From Cladopsammia gracilis (taxonomy: Eukaryota; Cnidaria; Anthozoa; Scleractinia; Dendrophylliidae), in contig JAJGOT010000038.1 in assembly GCA_022457155.1 (NCBI GenBank), positions 1,039,501 to 1,103,500 on the forward strand: a stretch of DNA of 64,000 nucleotides, given 5' to 3'. Position 1 is the first letter of the stretch, and each line of letters begins with the position of its first letter. Below, piece after piece: positions 62,820 through 64,000 of the stretch. The notes below the pieces were generated by a model. That model had not been told where the DNA came from, searched no databases, and saw only the letters and a list, made by a program, of their open reading frames with translations. A program made the position numbers and the translations under genes.

Positions 62820-63700
62820 AGAAGAAGGCATAGTAATGGCCATGACTACACTCAGGTTAGATATGACTTAATCCATGTTTAGTCCACATCAATTGAAAAT
62901 TATAATATATGTTTTATCATTGACAAGTTATCATTTGAATGGTTTAGCCATTTAGCCCCAGTTTTACTTATTTATAACCAATTTTTATGTTATCTGTAGC
63001 TGGACAAAGGGAAACTAAAATGGAGGAAAGACAGTGGTGACAGCTATGGCGAGGTTTCTGGTGATTAATCTGAGATGGTATCAACTCAGTAAAACACAAA
63101 GGTATAACATAGATTTGAAACACATGCAGCGATACCCCGAGTTATGCTTTTTTTCAACCTCCCAAATCAAAGGCTCCTAAGAGCCAACCTGTGAATAAGA
63201 AATGCTAGTAAGAAAATCAATAATATTCACTTTAGTTGGTTCAATTTTGATCAAAATTAATAGGCTAGTCTTTATGGATTTTGTGACACTGATACTTTTT
63301 TAAACTCAATTGTATGTCACTGAGTATTTGGATGAGTTGAGGTCTTACAGTGTAACTAAAATTTCAGTTTTTGGAATATATCAATGGTGTTTTAAAGCAA
63401 AGGTTTTGATTGATAATATTTTGCTTTTTTACTTGTAACTCTGTTTGGTGATTTATGCATGCATGCGGCTGCGCAGCCCCATACTCATAGAACCCATGCC
63501 TGTCATTTTTCATGGTCATGGCTAGCAGAATGTTTCGCGGGCGCGTTGTGTGCCCGCCGCCATCCGTACGCTTTCAGCTAGCCCGCGGGCGCGTATGACT
63601 TCGCAAAACATGCGCGTATGACGTCATCAACATCCGGGATCTTTGAGGCTTTGTTTCTCGCGCTGTTACACAGCTGTCAGCTCGATAAACACCTCAAGTA
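62820..63700. other. Non-coding interval with a GC-rich repeat
   Basis: The GC-rich block 63440-63640 includes the inverted copy of the repeat at 50640-50765. The remainder is AT-rich and featureless. Confidence 0.4.
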
Positions 63701-63718
63701 GATTAAGGCATGGTTCCC

Positions 63719-63919
63719 CTAATCGATTTTACCATTTTCCCGAAATTCACCCATAACTTTCTTGAAATACACGCAATCTCTGTGAAACTTTGCCAAAAGT
63801 TGCGCCTTGGTGTGTTTTATCCAACTCTGATTTGAAAGGTCAATGTGAAATTCGATACTCACAAAATCCGGTATTTTAGGCGCCAAAAACGATATGTGCC
63901 TATTACGCTGTCCCACCAT
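63719..63919 (-). CDS. Short hypothetical ORF (66 codons), doubtful
   Basis: The frame reads MVGQRNRHISFLAPKIPDFV and SWIKHTKAQLLAKFHRDCVY. It has normal composition but no splice or poly(A) context within the window and no recognised domain. Confidence 0.25.
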   Translation of the reverse strand: MVGQRNRHISFLAPKIPDFVSIEFHIDLSNQSWIKHTKAQLLAKFHRDCVYFKKVMGEFRENGKID

Positions 63920-64000
63920 TTATTAACACAATTGCAGTAAAATGATCATCGATTTTTATTGTTGTAATGATAAATTGTAGAAATCCTCTCGGAATGAGTG

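Overview
The window is transposon-dense, AT-rich metazoan DNA, most likely from an anthozoan cnidarian (stony coral or sea anemone). That assignment is an inference from the combination of element types (tyrosine-recombinase retrotransposons with an SGNH hydrolase, Penelope-like and L1/Tx1-like and CR1-like LINEs, SAP-SWIM-YqaJ genes, Crypton-like genes, OTU and HECT fragments) and from a giant-virus/polinton-like gene island; no host housekeeping gene is present to confirm it. Almost every large coding trace is broken by stops or frameshifts.

Region by region. 1-3950: a compact gene island unlike the rest, with short intergenic gaps, intronless ORFs on one strand, AT-rich leaders and stem-loops between genes. 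It encodes a fibre-like C-terminus, a small membrane protein, two SAP-like proteins (one with five Cys/His knuckles) and a tandem pair of proteins resembling NCLDV single-stranded-DNA-binding-like proteins, the second with an in-frame stop at codon 12. A GC-rich, strongly folded segment of unknown nature sits in its middle. I read it as an integrated large-DNA-virus or polinton/adintovirus-like fragment running off the left edge. 3950-9540: an acidic ORF, a PIF/Harbinger-type MITE, and one LINE copy apparently split in two by a 3.4 kb insertion. 9860-12400: a CR1-like LINE abutting the 5' part of a hydrolase-bearing tyrosine-recombinase element. 13-21 kb: minisatellite, Penelope-like remnant, SAP-SWIM-YqaJ pseudogene. 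21-28 kb: Crypton-like remnant, tRNA-derived SINE cluster with a 17-bp target duplication, L1-like ORF1, palindromic tandem repeats, long-TIR foldback element, one plausible terminal exon. 28-35 kb: TTAGGG-containing minisatellite invaded by a MITE, an exon, L1-like ORF1, a LINE nested in a dispersed repeat.

35.48-45.50 kb is the structural centrepiece: five insertions nested like Russian dolls, each outer element recognisable because its halves, terminal inverted repeats and target duplications match across the insertion. The order from outside in is a 10 kb element with an ATTTAG duplication, a MITE ending CCGTATTTTCTC, a long palindromic element at TTAA, a DIRS-order retrotransposon with split direct repeats, and a Crypton-like insertion. 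In the retrotransposon the central repeat junction lies inside what looks like an intron of gag.

45.9-55 kb: truncated OTU protease, foldbacks, direct repeats, an L1-type endonuclease fragment and a UBZ/HECT-like gene. 55.4-60.2 kb: a near full-length but decayed Ngaro-like retrotransposon (SGNH hydrolase, gag, RT-RNase H, tyrosine recombinase). 60-64 kb: small exon-like pieces, one with a 98-bp internal duplication, and dispersed repeats. Coordinates of decayed elements are approximate by tens of bases unless a target duplication fixes them.
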